Positions 1 through 9,089 of a DNA stretch of 64,000 nt are shown piece by piece. Under the pieces are notes generated by a model. It worked only from the letters and a program-made list of their open reading frames with translations. It had not been told where the DNA came from and did not search any database. The stretch is taken from contig JAHDNF010000008.1 of the NCBI GenBank assembly GCA_018435605.1, positions 375,192 to 439,191 on the forward strand, given 5' to 3'. Both the position numbers and the translations under genes were made by a program. Source of the DNA: a bacterium. Its GTDB lineage: Bacteria; Auribacterota; Auribacteria; Auribacterales; Auribacteraceae. The first letter of the stretch is position 1, and each line of letters starts with the position of its first letter.

Positions 1-338
1 ATCCAGATATTTTCTTTCGTATCGAAAATCAAAGTGTATAAATAGCATCCTAACAACGCCGCCATAAACCCGAAGATAATAGAAAAATATAATCCGGGCA
101 TAATAGTATATGAAAATAGCATGCCCCATAACTTAAGCAATATATAATATAGAGGCGGATGCGGGTCTTGTTGATATACCGAGGCAATCAAATCCTTCAA
201 CGATTTGGACGCCATATTTAGACTATATGACTCATCCGTCCAAAAACAATGTGCGGAAAGGTTCAAGCGGAGCAATATTGCTCCGAGAATTAGAGTGCCA
301 AAAAAAAAGAATAAAGACAATTTTCTATAATTTTTCAT
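1..338 (-). CDS. GT-C membrane glycosyltransferase (PMT/ArnT-like), N-terminal part, cut by window edge
   Basis: An open frame runs from an ATG at 338 to the left edge with no stop, giving 112 N-terminal residues. Residues 7-24 form a membrane helix. It is followed by a short periplasmic loop holding WTDESYS, then QDPHPPLYYILLKLWG, then further hydrophobic segments. The acidic residue after the first helix and the HPPLYY stretch are typical of GT-C enzymes of the PMT_2/ArnT type, which move sugars from polyprenyl-phosphate donors outside the cytoplasmic membrane. AGGGG lies just upstream of the ATG. The gene is divergent from the zinc-ribbon gene at 518. The family call is good; the acceptor and sugar cannot be known from this fragment. 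Confidence 0.75.
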   Translation of the reverse strand, partial: MKNYRKLSLFFFFGTLILGAILLRLNLSAHCFWTDESYSLNMASKSLKDLIASVYQQDPHPPLYYILLKLWGMLFSYTIMPGLYFSIIFGFMAALLGCYLYTLIFDTKENIW

Positions 339-517
339 AACCAACCCCTGTAATATATCAGGGAAAGATAATATACCTAAAAACTACTGACTGGCAAGTG
401 TATTTCCCAAATTCTAAGAATTAACACCGCACTGCTAAGGCATAACAAGCGATTATCCCAAAAGTAAACTTTACACTTAAAATGCCGATAATAAAAGCAG
501 TATGGGAGAATTATTTT

Positions 518-1156
518 ATGGCCGAAGATGTAAAAACGCAAAACAATCGACAGGGAACCGAGCAGACAGACAAACAGTTTGTTATGCAGGTCAAACATAC
601 TTCCGCTACTAAAAAAATTGATGTCAGATGCCATAAATGCGGTGAACAAGAACATATATGCTGGAAACCCGGCATGCTTTGCCCTATATGCGGTTCCAAT
701 GCCTTCGAACCGATAATAAAAGTAGAACTCAGCGAATCGGAACCGATTGAAGACACATCAAAAGTGCAGATTAACAAACAGCCTATTCAACTAAAACTGC
801 CAAAATTTTCTCTGTATAAAATTTGCACTGTAGGTTCGTTGATCATTATGATTCTGGTATGGGGACGTATAGGGTGGTTTATATTTCAGGAAACTCATAA
901 AAAAATACCGGGACCGCCCCCCGATTACGGCTGGAGATATGCATGCACGCACTGTGATCACCGGTTTGTTGACAAACCTCTAATACCTCCGGCGAGATGC
1001 ACTTTATGCGGTCAAAAGACTGGTTATGTTATCTATAGGTGCATAAAATGCAACAAAACCTTTGTTCTTCTCAAGAAAGATAAAGTTCCTCAATGCACTC
1101 ATTGTAATTCTACATTGATCAAACCGGCTCAGGCGCGAATCCCGTCAGGCAAATAA
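518..1156 (+). CDS. Membrane protein with three zinc-ribbon-like Cys pairs sets
   Basis: This is a 212-residue protein of unknown function. Residues 38-60 contain CHKC and CPIC, an N-terminal zinc ribbon. One membrane helix follows at about residues 105-125. The C-terminal half has CTHC, CTLC, CIKC and CTHC, enough for two further ribbons. This suggests a single-span membrane protein with metal-binding knuckles on both sides of the helix. I chose the ATG at 518 because GGGAG (504-508) sits 9 bases upstream; an in-frame ATG at 482 has no ribosome binding site. Its 3' end overlaps the tail of the convergent peptidase gene by 28 bases. The fold is seen directly; no partner or pathway is recognised. 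Confidence 0.7.
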   Translation: MAEDVKTQNNRQGTEQTDKQFVMQVKHTSATKKIDVRCHKCGEQEHICWKPGMLCPICGSNAFEPIIKVELSESEPIEDTSKVQINKQPIQLKLPKFSLYKICTVGSLIIMILVWGRIGWFIFQETHKKIPGPPPDYGWRYACTHCDHRFVDKPLIPPARCTLCGQKTGYVIYRCIKCNKTFVLLKKDKVPQCTHCNSTLIKPAQARIPSGK

Positions 1157-2268
1157 ACCGAAAACGATTTCACTATATCGTAAATCCATTGGGACGAACG
1201 AGCCATTTCATCAATACGCACATACTCCTCGTTTGTGTGCGGTTCCCATTGGCCTGTTCCAAGAACCACAGCCTCTATGCCATGACGATTGAATACATTG
1301 CCGTCACTTCCCCCGAATGACGATTGGATAGTAAATGTATTATCTGCAGTATTTTGTGCGTGAGTTATTATAGGCGACGATTCTTCGATATAAAAGGAAT
1401 GATAGTCTTCATTAAAAGTACTCTTTACGGTAGCGCCCAGTTTAGTTGCTTCTTCGGAAAATACGGATCGTATTCTTTCCCACTGAATGCTGATATCTTC
1501 AGATCTATATGAGCGTGTTTCACCTTTAAGGAACACATTATCCGGAATAATATTGCAGGCTTTTCCACCTTGAATGACTCCAATATTCACAGTAGTATTT
1601 TCGTTAACACGCCCCTGATCGATACGACTAACAGCAGAGGCGGCGGCGGCGATCGCGTTTATACCCTTTTCCGGCGCTATACCCGAATGAGCCGACTTGC
1701 CCATAACCTCATATTCAAACCGTATGGCCGAAGGCGCTTTGTTGATGAGTGTGTATACAGGGTTATTACCGCTGTCAAGAACATACGCATATTTCCCCTT
1801 AAGCATTGAAAAATCGAAGTTTTTTACGCCAAGCAATCCCACTTCTTCGCAAATAGAAAATAGAATCTCTATATCTCCGTAACTCTCATGGTTTTCAACA
1901 AGACTACGAACCGCTTCGCATATCAAAGCAATCCCAAGACGGTTATCAGCTCCTAAAATAGTCGTTCCGTCGCTTCGAACCAATCCGTTGCCCACTATAG
2001 GTTTTATACCTGCTGTGGACTTAATAGTATCCATATGAGCCGATAAAACAACAGCCGGAGCAGATGTATCCGTTCCCTTGACGCGAATAAACAAATTGCC
2101 GCAGTTAGCACCTATCTTTTCACCGGCATTATCTTCAACAATAATCTCAGCATAGGGCTGGAAATAAGACTTGAGATAATCGCATACCGGACGTTCTTTA
2201 AATGACTCTCCGTCGATCTGAATAAGTTCAATAAATGTAGCAAGTACACGATCCTGCGAAATTCGCAT
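1129..2268 (-). CDS. M20 family metallopeptidase, PepT-like
   Basis: The 379-residue product belongs to the M20 zinc peptidase family (tripeptidase T-like branch), cytosolic exopeptidases with two metal ions. Expected ligands and catalytic residues are visible in order: SAHMDT (His, and the Asp that bridges catalysis), GADNRLG (bridging Asp), CEEVGLLG (catalytic Glu plus metal Glu), a later LDSGNN Asp and the C-terminal PHTNEEY His. A dimerisation-type lid lies between, beginning near GKSAHSG. The start at 2268 is preferred because AGAGAGG lies 5 bases upstream; a further in-frame ATG at 2307 lacks such a site. The gene is tail-to-tail with the zinc-ribbon gene. Substrate specificity beyond a short-peptide exopeptidase is not certain. 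Confidence 0.85.
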   Translation of the reverse strand: MRISQDRVLATFIELIQIDGESFKERPVCDYLKSYFQPYAEIIVEDNAGEKIGANCGNLFIRVKGTDTSAPAVVLSAHMDTIKSTAGIKPIVGNGLVRSDGTTILGADNRLGIALICEAVRSLVENHESYGDIEILFSICEEVGLLGVKNFDFSMLKGKYAYVLDSGNNPVYTLINKAPSAIRFEYEVMGKSAHSGIAPEKGINAIAAAASAVSRIDQGRVNENTTVNIGVIQGGKACNIIPDNVFLKGETRSYRSEDISIQWERIRSVFSEEATKLGATVKSTFNEDYHSFYIEESSPIITHAQNTADNTFTIQSSFGGSDGNVFNRHGIEAVVLGTGQWEPHTNEEYVRIDEMARSSQWIYDIVKSFSVYLPDGIRA

Positions 2269-2387
2269 AAAAACCTCTCTTTTGGATATTACATATATAT
2301 TAGACATGATATATAATTAGATCTGAAGATCAACAGATAAGTGCATATACAAAAAATATGCTTGCTAAATATTTTTAATATACTGCG

Positions 2388-3023
2388 TTATCGTATTACG
2401 TAACCGACTGATATATTAGGCGCACGTTTAATATAACCCGGCTTGTCGGCAAAAAAATCGTTGCATGCCTTTTCAACGCCCGGCAAAACCGGCCATTTAT
2501 AGTCATGTACACAAATAACAGCATTATTTGTGAGTTTATGATAAACTTTAGAAAAACTGTCCATTATCGATGAGTACAAATCACCGTCAAAAAAAGCAAA
2601 AGCAATTTTCTCGGGATATTCATAATCAGGAATTTCGCTAAACCAGCCTTTATGTATAATTGGCGGTTCAAGTCGTGAATTGCAAAAGTTTTGTATCAAT
2701 ATTTCCTGTGTAGTTTGACACTGACCTTTGCGGAATTGGCGGTCTGTTTGCGATATGTCATATGGCGATATATCCGGAATGCCTTGGAAAGAATCATACA
2801 CATGAAAACATTTTTTTGATTTATAGTGGTTAAGGATACGCCTTATAAACAAGGAAGTTGTTCCACAATTACAACCCAGTTCAACTACATCTCCTTCAAC
2901 ATTATTTAGAAGGACATTCTCAAGTTGACCCAAAATAAACATCAACTGATCCGCATGAACCATAGTAGTAATAATGGGATATTCTCTCAATACTTCCGGC
3001 ACATAACTGGTGGTTGTTTCCAT
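2388..3023 (-). CDS. TylF/MycF-like SAM-dependent methyltransferase
   Basis: The 211-residue protein matches the TylF (macrocin O-methyltransferase) family. VVELGCNCGTTSLF is the SAM-binding loop (normally GxxxG-like). YDSFQGIP follows, then FFDGDLYSSIMDSF with the metal-associated Asp, and HDYKWPVLPGVEKACNDF near the end. These enzymes methylate hydroxyls of sugars and natural products, so a role in capping or decorating surface glycan fits the glycosyltransferase genes to the right. The ATG at 3023 has GGAG 6 bases upstream. A longer frame from 3101 would add 26 residues without a convincing ribosome binding site. The acceptor is unknown. Confidence 0.8.
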   Translation of the reverse strand: METTTSYVPEVLREYPIITTMVHADQLMFILGQLENVLLNNVEGDVVELGCNCGTTSLFIRRILNHYKSKKCFHVYDSFQGIPDISPYDISQTDRQFRKGQCQTTQEILIQNFCNSRLEPPIIHKGWFSEIPDYEYPEKIAFAFFDGDLYSSIMDSFSKVYHKLTNNAVICVHDYKWPVLPGVEKACNDFFADKPGYIKRAPNISVGYVIR

Positions 3024-3185
3024 AACAATCTCCACTTTAATATTATCACAAATATTATCACATGATAGAAACTGTGTGAAAAATACAGTCGGCAAGTACA
3101 TTTATATTTGTCGTCATAAAGACATATAATTTAACATAAATTAAACTTTGTCTTAGCAAAATAACTGGCGAGATAATGTGTAGTG

Positions 3186-3204
3186 TATCTGATACTCTCA
3201 GATA
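3186..3204 (-). terminator. Perfect 7-bp hairpin after an unrecognised gene, no T tract
   Basis: TATCTGA and TCAGATA form a perfect inverted repeat with a 5-base loop, starting 5 bases past the stop of the gene at 3209-4369. No run of T follows on the transcribed strand, so this is at best a weak or protein-assisted terminator or a 3'-end stabilising hairpin. Confidence 0.25.
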
Positions 3205-3208
3205 AAGA

Positions 3209-4369
3209 TCAGCTGAACAACCCGCAAATATTTGCCAGCCAGGCAGGAATATCCTTATTCATCAACAATATTATGTTGGTGTATACCGATATACCTAAAA
3301 AACTCAGGCTTAGAACCAGCATTGCCACAGAAACTATCGAAACAGGTTCGTTATCATAGCTTTCTGCAAATTTATTCTGAACAATACGTTCGGCTTCTGA
3401 AAGTTCCATACCAACCGGTGTTTCATTGTCGGTATTGACTGTGAGTTGATCTTTTTTGCTATAACGTCGCGCTTTATATTTAACTTGCTGTGCTTGCTCA
3501 TCCTCAACCGGAATTATGTCGACGGTTTGAGACGGTGATAGCGTATCCGGCTGAATCGATGCTTTTTCTAGGGGCTCTTGCGCGGTTTGTTCCTCTATTT
3601 TTTCTTTAATCGCATCCTGAGCAGGCGCGACATGTGTTTTCAATGAAGGATCGTCTTCTCCAGCGCCACGTATTTTATTCATAATGGCGTCTGCAGTCGG
3701 AGTTTGCGTTGACGAAGCGTGCACATCAGTCTTAGCAGGGGCATCTTTCTTTTTAGCGGTCGAAGGTTTAACGTCAAGGACAATCTGCTCCGATTTAATC
3801 AATTTTTTCTTCTGGTCGCTTGTGGAATCCTCTTTTTTGGATAACAACCTTGGCTGTTTTTTATCGGATTGATCCGCATCTTTAGTTTCGGATTCACCGG
3901 ACGGCTTATCGGCAGAATCGGTCTTTTTGAGAGAAATCTTAGCCGGTATCACCTGTTTAGGGACTGATTTTTCCGCAACCGATTGCGCATCGTCCTGCGA
4001 AGGCTGAGTCTTTTCCTCAGTAGCTATAGCCACATTCCGTTCGGTATCCAGTTCTATTTTGGCAGGAGCACCCTGCATTTTTTCGATTTCTTTGACTATA
4101 TCCATCTGTTTATCGAGAACTTGTGTTTTGTATTCAAGTCCCCATTTTTCGAATTCACCGTTTTCAAGCGCACGCAGAACTTCTTCTTTTTGGGCTAACT
4201 TCAATTCGCGCGAAGATTTGACGTCGTACTTCCAATATATGATCGGCCGGGCATCGCGTTCGTATTCGTAACCGCGTTCATTCAATAATTCAACAATTCT
4301 TTGAACAATTTGTTCTTCTTTTTTCACAGAAGTAACTTCCGAATTAACATTGTTTTTTGCCTCAGCCAT
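3209..4369 (-). CDS. Unrecognised charged protein with C-terminal membrane helix
   Basis: I do not recognise this 386-residue protein. Residues 1-105 form a compact, mixed alpha part (ELLNERGYEYERDARP, then a Lys/Glu-rich helix). The middle, about 105-300, is low-complexity and rich in Lys, Asp, Ser, Gln and Ala, and is probably disordered. Residues about 345-368 are a single hydrophobic helix (VSIVSVAMLVLSLSFLGISV) followed by a short polar tail, so it is probably anchored by its C terminus with the bulk in the cytoplasm. AGAGGG lies ahead of the start. It is separated by 252 bases from the upstream HIT gene, so it may have its own promoter. A scaffold or FHA/secretion-apparatus-like accessory role is possible but only a guess. 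Confidence 0.65.
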   Translation of the reverse strand: MAEAKNNVNSEVTSVKKEEQIVQRIVELLNERGYEYERDARPIIYWKYDVKSSRELKLAQKEEVLRALENGEFEKWGLEYKTQVLDKQMDIVKEIEKMQGAPAKIELDTERNVAIATEEKTQPSQDDAQSVAEKSVPKQVIPAKISLKKTDSADKPSGESETKDADQSDKKQPRLLSKKEDSTSDQKKKLIKSEQIVLDVKPSTAKKKDAPAKTDVHASSTQTPTADAIMNKIRGAGEDDPSLKTHVAPAQDAIKEKIEEQTAQEPLEKASIQPDTLSPSQTVDIIPVEDEQAQQVKYKARRYSKKDQLTVNTDNETPVGMELSEAERIVQNKFAESYDNEPVSIVSVAMLVLSLSFLGISVYTNIILLMNKDIPAWLANICGLFS

Positions 4370-4621
4370 TGCACTACCCTCTTATAGTATTCTCCGACAA
4401 ATTGAAAGACAAATTTTTAGAGACCAAGCCCATACATCAGATTTATTCATCACATTCCCAAAGCTCAGTTACGGTCAACAGAAATCAACGATAAACAATT
4501 ATACGAGTAAACTTTGCCGCAATACCAAGCCTGATCGTAATGATGATACGCTCAGGTTATCCGCGATATTCCAGTTACCCCGATACGTATATTTATATAA
4601 TCGACTCCTGTATGTATAAGT

Positions 4622-5128
4622 TTACCTTTTGTTGTCGAATAACTCTATTTTCTTGGTTTTCAGTAGTCTGTAAGTAGCCTCAAGAGCTTGTGGAATAACT
4701 TTTGTATCGCCTATTACCGGCATGAAATTCATATCCCCGTTCCATCTAGGAACAATGTGAATATGTATATGTCCGGGAACTCCGGCTCCGGCAACCCGTC
4801 CTATGTTTATACCCACATTATATCCATGTGGACTCATTACAGCATCCAGTATAGCTTGAGAATCTCGGACAAGCTCAAACAAATCAGCCAATTCGTTTCG
4901 GTCGAGACAATCCAATCCAGCAACGTGTTTTAGCGGCGCCACCATGAGATGTCCGTTGTTATAAGGATACTTATTCATTAACGAAAAACACGATTCACGG
5001 CGCTCGATAATATGCACGGAATCGTCTTCACAGCCCAGCGCATTGCAAAAAACACACTGCTGGGACTTTTCGGTATCACTTGCAGAATCGATATACTCCA
5101 TTCGCCATGGAGCCCATAGTCTATCCAT
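4622..5128 (-). CDS. HIT family nucleotide hydrolase/transferase
   Basis: The 168-residue product carries the histidine triad HIHIHIVPRW near residue 121 and starts with DRLWAPWRMEYI, which is typical of the Ap4A phosphorylase-like branch of HIT proteins. A CxxC pair (CVFC) near residue 26 is seen in that branch and is often a metal site. Family members act on nucleoside phosphate conjugates such as diadenosine polyphosphates or AMP esters in the cytosol. It lies 23 bases downstream of the phosphoesterase gene and is probably co-transcribed with it. The exact substrate is not predictable. Confidence 0.88.
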   Translation of the reverse strand: MDRLWAPWRMEYIDSASDTEKSQQCVFCNALGCEDDSVHIIERRESCFSLMNKYPYNNGHLMVAPLKHVAGLDCLDRNELADLFELVRDSQAILDAVMSPHGYNVGINIGRVAGAGVPGHIHIHIVPRWNGDMNFMPVIGDTKVIPQALEATYRLLKTKKIELFDNKR

Positions 5129-5151
5129 AATACAACTCCGTGTTTTTCGTT

Positions 5152-5646
5152 TTAAAAATTAATTATATCGGCAGTCAAATTCCCTGCGTCATCAATAGTA
5201 ATTAAGGCGAAAGACTGTCTTTTCGCAAATACCCTGTCCGTAGGCGAACCGGGGTTAACCAGTAATATGTTGTTTCGGGTTTCTATTTCGGCGTGATGGG
5301 TATGACCGAATACGATACAGTCTACCGGAGTATCGGCAAACAACTTGAGAATCCGTTTTTTTATGGTAAAAGGATCTCCTGCGCCATGGGTAATACCGAT
5401 TTTTTTACCTTCTATCTCAAGAATATATTTTTGAGGCAGTATATGCCGCAGTTCTCCGGCATCCATATTGCCGCATACTGCGTAAACCGGAGCAATTTTT
5501 TGCAACTGATCTATAACTTGCATTTGCACAATATCACCGGCATGAATTATACAGTCAACTTCAGTTAGAGCATGTAGCAACTCCGAAGGCAATCTGTCCA
5601 TACGTGAAGGTATATGCGTGTCCGATATAACTGCTATTGTCTTCAT
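5152..5646 (-). CDS. YfcE/MJ0936-type metallophosphoesterase
   Basis: The 164-residue protein has the complete calcineurin-like phosphoesterase set: ISDTHIP, HAGDIV, CGNMD (the family GNxD), ITHGAG and FGHTHHAE. Its length and motif spacing match the YfcE/MJ0936 group of manganese-dependent phosphodiesterases active on small phosphodiesters in vitro. It begins 6 bases after the GT4 gene at 5653 and precedes the HIT gene, so the three are likely one transcript. Its physiological substrate is unknown. Confidence 0.9.
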   Translation of the reverse strand: MKTIAVISDTHIPSRMDRLPSELLHALTEVDCIIHAGDIVQMQVIDQLQKIAPVYAVCGNMDAGELRHILPQKYILEIEGKKIGITHGAGDPFTIKKRILKLFADTPVDCIVFGHTHHAEIETRNNILLVNPGSPTDRVFAKRQSFALITIDDAGNLTADIINF

Positions 5647-5652
5647 TATGTT

Positions 5653-6744
5653 TCAAAAATCCTTAGTAAACCTGTTGTATATTTCCGCAATCGAATCGAC
5701 CATGGCGTTCAGTGAAAATTCCGATTCGATTCTTTTTCTTGCCGTATCGCCAATTTGCTCCCTAAGTGTTTTATTTTTAAAAAGATGCAGTAGCGCGTCA
5801 AAAAGTTCGACAGAATTTTCCGGATTCACCAACAAGCCGTCTTTGCCATGGGTTATCAGCTCTGGAACTCCTCCGACCCTTGTGGCGACACACGGTTTGG
5901 CATAAGACATAGCCTCCATCAAAGCAACCGGTATCCCCTCCCATAATGAAGGCAAAACGAATACATCCGCCTCAATCAAATACGGAACGACATTTTTTTG
6001 AAACCCAGCAAACAATACGCTATCTTTAACTCCTGCCGAAAACGCGCATTCCTCAAGATACGAATGCCGCTTACCGGCCCCGACAATCACCAGTTTAGCT
6101 GAAATTCCATGTTGCCGCAAGCGTGAAAACGCGGTTATTAAATATTCCTGCCCCTTTTTTTTTGTCAGGCTGGCAATATTCACAATGGTAAACGTATCTG
6201 AAGGAGCCGATTTCGGAATCTCAGGCAAAATAATTCCATTATGGACTACCTCTATTTTATCTGCCGGTATACCGACTTTTTCCTGTAAAAAAATTTTCCC
6301 GGCAAATGAATTTGATATAATTACATCGCAGAACCTCGAAGTCATCCGATCGATAATATTATGGTACCATTTGCGCCATATATCCACGTTGCGTTGACCG
6401 GAAATTACGACAGGTATTCCCATCAACCTGCCTACAACCCGTCCTATGATATTCGCGTGAAACAAATAAGTATGCAAAATATCCGGCTGAAGTTTTTTAA
6501 GGAGTTTATACAAACGAAACACGGCAAACAAATCTGTCTTAGATCGCATTGCCACAGATTGATACAAAATACCTTTTTGACGGCAAAGATGTTCGAGTTC
6601 CCCTCTGTTCAACAATGTAACAACGGTTGAACGGAAGCGATTCGAAGGCAATCCGCCTGCCGTAGCGGCAATCATACGTTCAGTACCTCCGATAGCCGAA
6701 TCTGTGGTAAGATGAACAACATGAAATTTTTTTTCTTGAGTCAT
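5653..6744 (-). CDS. GT4 family glycosyltransferase (first of three)
   Basis: This 363-residue GT-B enzyme has the GT4 architecture. The N-terminal acceptor domain begins HVVHLTTDSAIGGTERM (glycine loop for the acceptor side). The C-terminal nucleotide-sugar domain contains VNIASLTKKKGQEYLI and the donor-binding EGIPVALMEAM, the E-x7-E motif. It is expected to work at the cytoplasmic face of the membrane, adding a sugar to a lipid-linked or secreted glycan. It starts 24 bases after the next GT4 gene stops, within the glycan gene run. The start lacks a strong ribosome binding site, so coupling to the upstream gene is likely. Sugar and acceptor are unknown. Confidence 0.9.
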   Translation of the reverse strand: MTQEKKFHVVHLTTDSAIGGTERMIAATAGGLPSNRFRSTVVTLLNRGELEHLCRQKGILYQSVAMRSKTDLFAVFRLYKLLKKLQPDILHTYLFHANIIGRVVGRLMGIPVVISGQRNVDIWRKWYHNIIDRMTSRFCDVIISNSFAGKIFLQEKVGIPADKIEVVHNGIILPEIPKSAPSDTFTIVNIASLTKKKGQEYLITAFSRLRQHGISAKLVIVGAGKRHSYLEECAFSAGVKDSVLFAGFQKNVVPYLIEADVFVLPSLWEGIPVALMEAMSYAKPCVATRVGGVPELITHGKDGLLVNPENSVELFDALLHLFKNKTLREQIGDTARKRIESEFSLNAMVDSIAEIYNRFTKDF

Positions 6745-6768
6745 ATCCGGATGTTTTCTGTAATTCGT

Positions 6769-7911
6769 CTATTGTTTAGCTTTATTACGAACTGCTTGTT
6801 TATAGACTTCGTAGGTTTTATGTGCGGTGTTATGCCATGAAAAATTCTTAACGTGTAGCAATCCTTTTTTGCGAAATTTTTCGGACAACTTAGTATTGCG
6901 AAGCGCCACCAGCATTTTCTCGGCAATATCAACCACATCATACGGATCGAAAAAAAGAGCGTTATCGCCGGTAACTTCGTGCCCCCACAGACTCTCGGAG
7001 ACAACAACCGGCGTAGCGCAAGACATAGCTTCAATCACCGGAATCCCGAATCCCTCATAAAATGAAGGCAACACAAAAAGCGATGCGGCGTTATACAATG
7101 CGATAAGCGTCTCTTTATCTGTATATCCGGCCAACTTGACATATTCTCTTACAGAAGGGTCATAAAAAATTTCACTGCGTAGTGTATACGGAATACCTTT
7201 TATTTTTTTATATTCGCCGGATATAACTAATTTTATATCTTTTTTCCAGCGTTTGCGAACAATATCCACCGCCTGCACAATGGCAGTAACATTTTTTCTT
7301 CGGTCAATACCGCCTACAAATAGAATAAACTGGTCGTTCGGGTCTACTATCGAACTGATCTTACGGTATGCCTCATCCTTCGGAATAACATGAAATCCTT
7401 TGTCATCCCATCCGTTATGAATGGCGACAACTTTGCCGGCAGGCGTTGCCAGATAACGTTCGATATCCATTTTAGAACTACGCGATACAGTAATGATTTT
7501 CCGAGCCGTACGCTTGATAAAAAAATATATTATCCGTATGATAAACAACATCCATCCGGTAGTTATACGATGTGTTTTGCAAATTATTGGAGCGATATCA
7601 TGAAGAGTAACCACTGTCGGTTTCCATTGTATAAACCATGTATTGTTATCAGGAAAATGCATAACGTCTATTTTGTCTTTGAAAGCATGGTACGGTAAAA
7701 ATATATTCCGCCATACGAAAGTTTTAACATTATTTGTCACTAGCCTGACCGAAACATTTTCCAGATGATTAAAATCATCGGATGGCCGATCGAGATAAAG
7801 AACAATCTTGCAATCCGGAATACAGTTCAAATGTGTAATCAGATGACGCAGGTAAATTTCAAATCCGCGTCTATTTTTATTTAAAATATTGCCAGCAATA
7901 CCGATTCTCAT
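6769..7911 (-). CDS. GT4 family glycosyltransferase (second of three)
   Basis: The 380-residue GT-B enzyme opens with IGIAGNILNKNRRGFEIY and has the linker HFPDNNTWF and VVTLHDIAP. The donor domain begins ILFVGGIDRRKNV and ends with the E-x7-E stretch EGFGIPVIEAMSCATPVV. VLPSFYEGFG and the HDIAP loop resemble mannosyl- or rhamnosyl-type GT4 enzymes, but specificity cannot be assigned. The ATG is only 3 bases past the stop of the preceding GT4 gene at 7915, indicating tight translational coupling. Confidence 0.9.
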   Translation of the reverse strand: MRIGIAGNILNKNRRGFEIYLRHLITHLNCIPDCKIVLYLDRPSDDFNHLENVSVRLVTNNVKTFVWRNIFLPYHAFKDKIDVMHFPDNNTWFIQWKPTVVTLHDIAPIICKTHRITTGWMLFIIRIIYFFIKRTARKIITVSRSSKMDIERYLATPAGKVVAIHNGWDDKGFHVIPKDEAYRKISSIVDPNDQFILFVGGIDRRKNVTAIVQAVDIVRKRWKKDIKLVISGEYKKIKGIPYTLRSEIFYDPSVREYVKLAGYTDKETLIALYNAASLFVLPSFYEGFGIPVIEAMSCATPVVVSESLWGHEVTGDNALFFDPYDVVDIAEKMLVALRNTKLSEKFRKKGLLHVKNFSWHNTAHKTYEVYKQAVRNKAKQ

Positions 7912-7914
7912 TTC

Positions 7915-9087
7915 TCACACCAGAATTGATTCATATAATTTTTCCATATTATCAGCACATATATCGGCTGAAAAATAATCATGTGTACGTTTCCAGCCGT
8001 CTTTAGCTATTCTACGCAACAAAAGCGGATCATGGTAAAGGCGCAATATTTCTTCAGCAAGACTCTTATCATTGCCTAACGGAAACAATACGCCTGTTTC
8101 GTTATGAATTACAATTTCAGGAACCGCTCCTGAATTGGCGGCTATAACAGGTACGCCAAGAGCCATAGCCTCGATAATAACACGTCCGAAAGGTTCGTTT
8201 TCAGAGGGCAATACCAGCATATCCAGTTCTCCGATATATGTTTCGATATCTTCTTTAAAGTTTATGAACCGAACCTTATCTTGTAATTGCAGTTTTTCGT
8301 GAACAGTCATCAGATAATTTTTGTACGCGATGTCATCTTGCATCTGCTGTTCTTTAGAAGTGACACAATCGCCTATCACAACTCCATAGATAGCCTTGCC
8401 GCTGTTTTGTTGCATTATACGATGCATGGCATGCAGGAAAACCTCTATTTTTTTCCATGCGGTTATCCTGCCGACAACACCAACAATAAAAACAGGTTTA
8501 GCAATAGCAAGTTCTTTTAAAATATTTTCTGACCGCACGGAAATTTTTTTCAGCGGATCTATGTAAACTCCGTTATATACGACCTGAATTTTGTCACGCG
8601 AATCGGCAAAATACTCAAAAAACGGTTTTGCTATCGCATGGGATATACATACCACCGCGTCTACATGCCTGTATATTATTCTGCCTATTATACCAAAGCG
8701 TCTGTTGAAGTTACGTACATGCCATATAACCGGAAGCCATGCAACTGCGGAGGTTATCACTCCGTAAAACACACACGGCGTCTTATTGACATGTATAATA
8801 TCTATTTCCTTCAAACGACACCATATACCCGCTACAACTCCGAAAAAAATGAGGGACAATAACCAGTATGCTATTTTAAAGGGATTGTATTTTCGCGTTA
8901 TAACCGGCATCGGCATAATCTTTATTTTGACTCCATAGGAAGCAAGCATATTATATGTTTCGCCGTGTTGGGGCAATATACAATACACCTCATGCCCTCG
9001 CCGAATCAATTTTCGGATAAGAGTAATAAGTGATTTTTCCGCACCGCCCGGCGTCCCGGCGTGGTCTGTAACAAACAGGATACGCAT
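7915..9087 (-). CDS. GT4 family glycosyltransferase (third of three)
   Basis: The 390-residue GT-B enzyme starts RILFVTDHAGTPGGAEKSL, the acceptor-side glycine loop, and carries ICWRLKEIDIIHVNKTP-like and WHVRNFNRR segments. The donor domain begins IVGVVGRITAWKKIE and contains EPFGRVIIEAMALGVPV, the E-x7-E motif. A hydrophobic segment at about residues 75-95 could associate with the membrane. The gene starts 2 bases after the upstream spermidine-synthase-like gene, whose last codons contain AGGAG, the likely ribosome binding site. It is part of the same glycan locus; its substrate is unknown. Confidence 0.9.
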   Translation of the reverse strand: MRILFVTDHAGTPGGAEKSLITLIRKLIRRGHEVYCILPQHGETYNMLASYGVKIKIMPMPVITRKYNPFKIAYWLLSLIFFGVVAGIWCRLKEIDIIHVNKTPCVFYGVITSAVAWLPVIWHVRNFNRRFGIIGRIIYRHVDAVVCISHAIAKPFFEYFADSRDKIQVVYNGVYIDPLKKISVRSENILKELAIAKPVFIVGVVGRITAWKKIEVFLHAMHRIMQQNSGKAIYGVVIGDCVTSKEQQMQDDIAYKNYLMTVHEKLQLQDKVRFINFKEDIETYIGELDMLVLPSENEPFGRVIIEAMALGVPVIAANSGAVPEIVIHNETGVLFPLGNDKSLAEEILRLYHDPLLLRRIAKDGWKRTHDYFSADICADNMEKLYESILV

Positions 9088-9089
9088 GG

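Noticed and set aside
4350-4619. An 89-codon plus-strand frame in the gap between two minus-strand genes
   Set aside because: No ribosome binding site, no motif, and it overlaps the 5' end of a better-supported gene; the gap is more likely promoter sequence.
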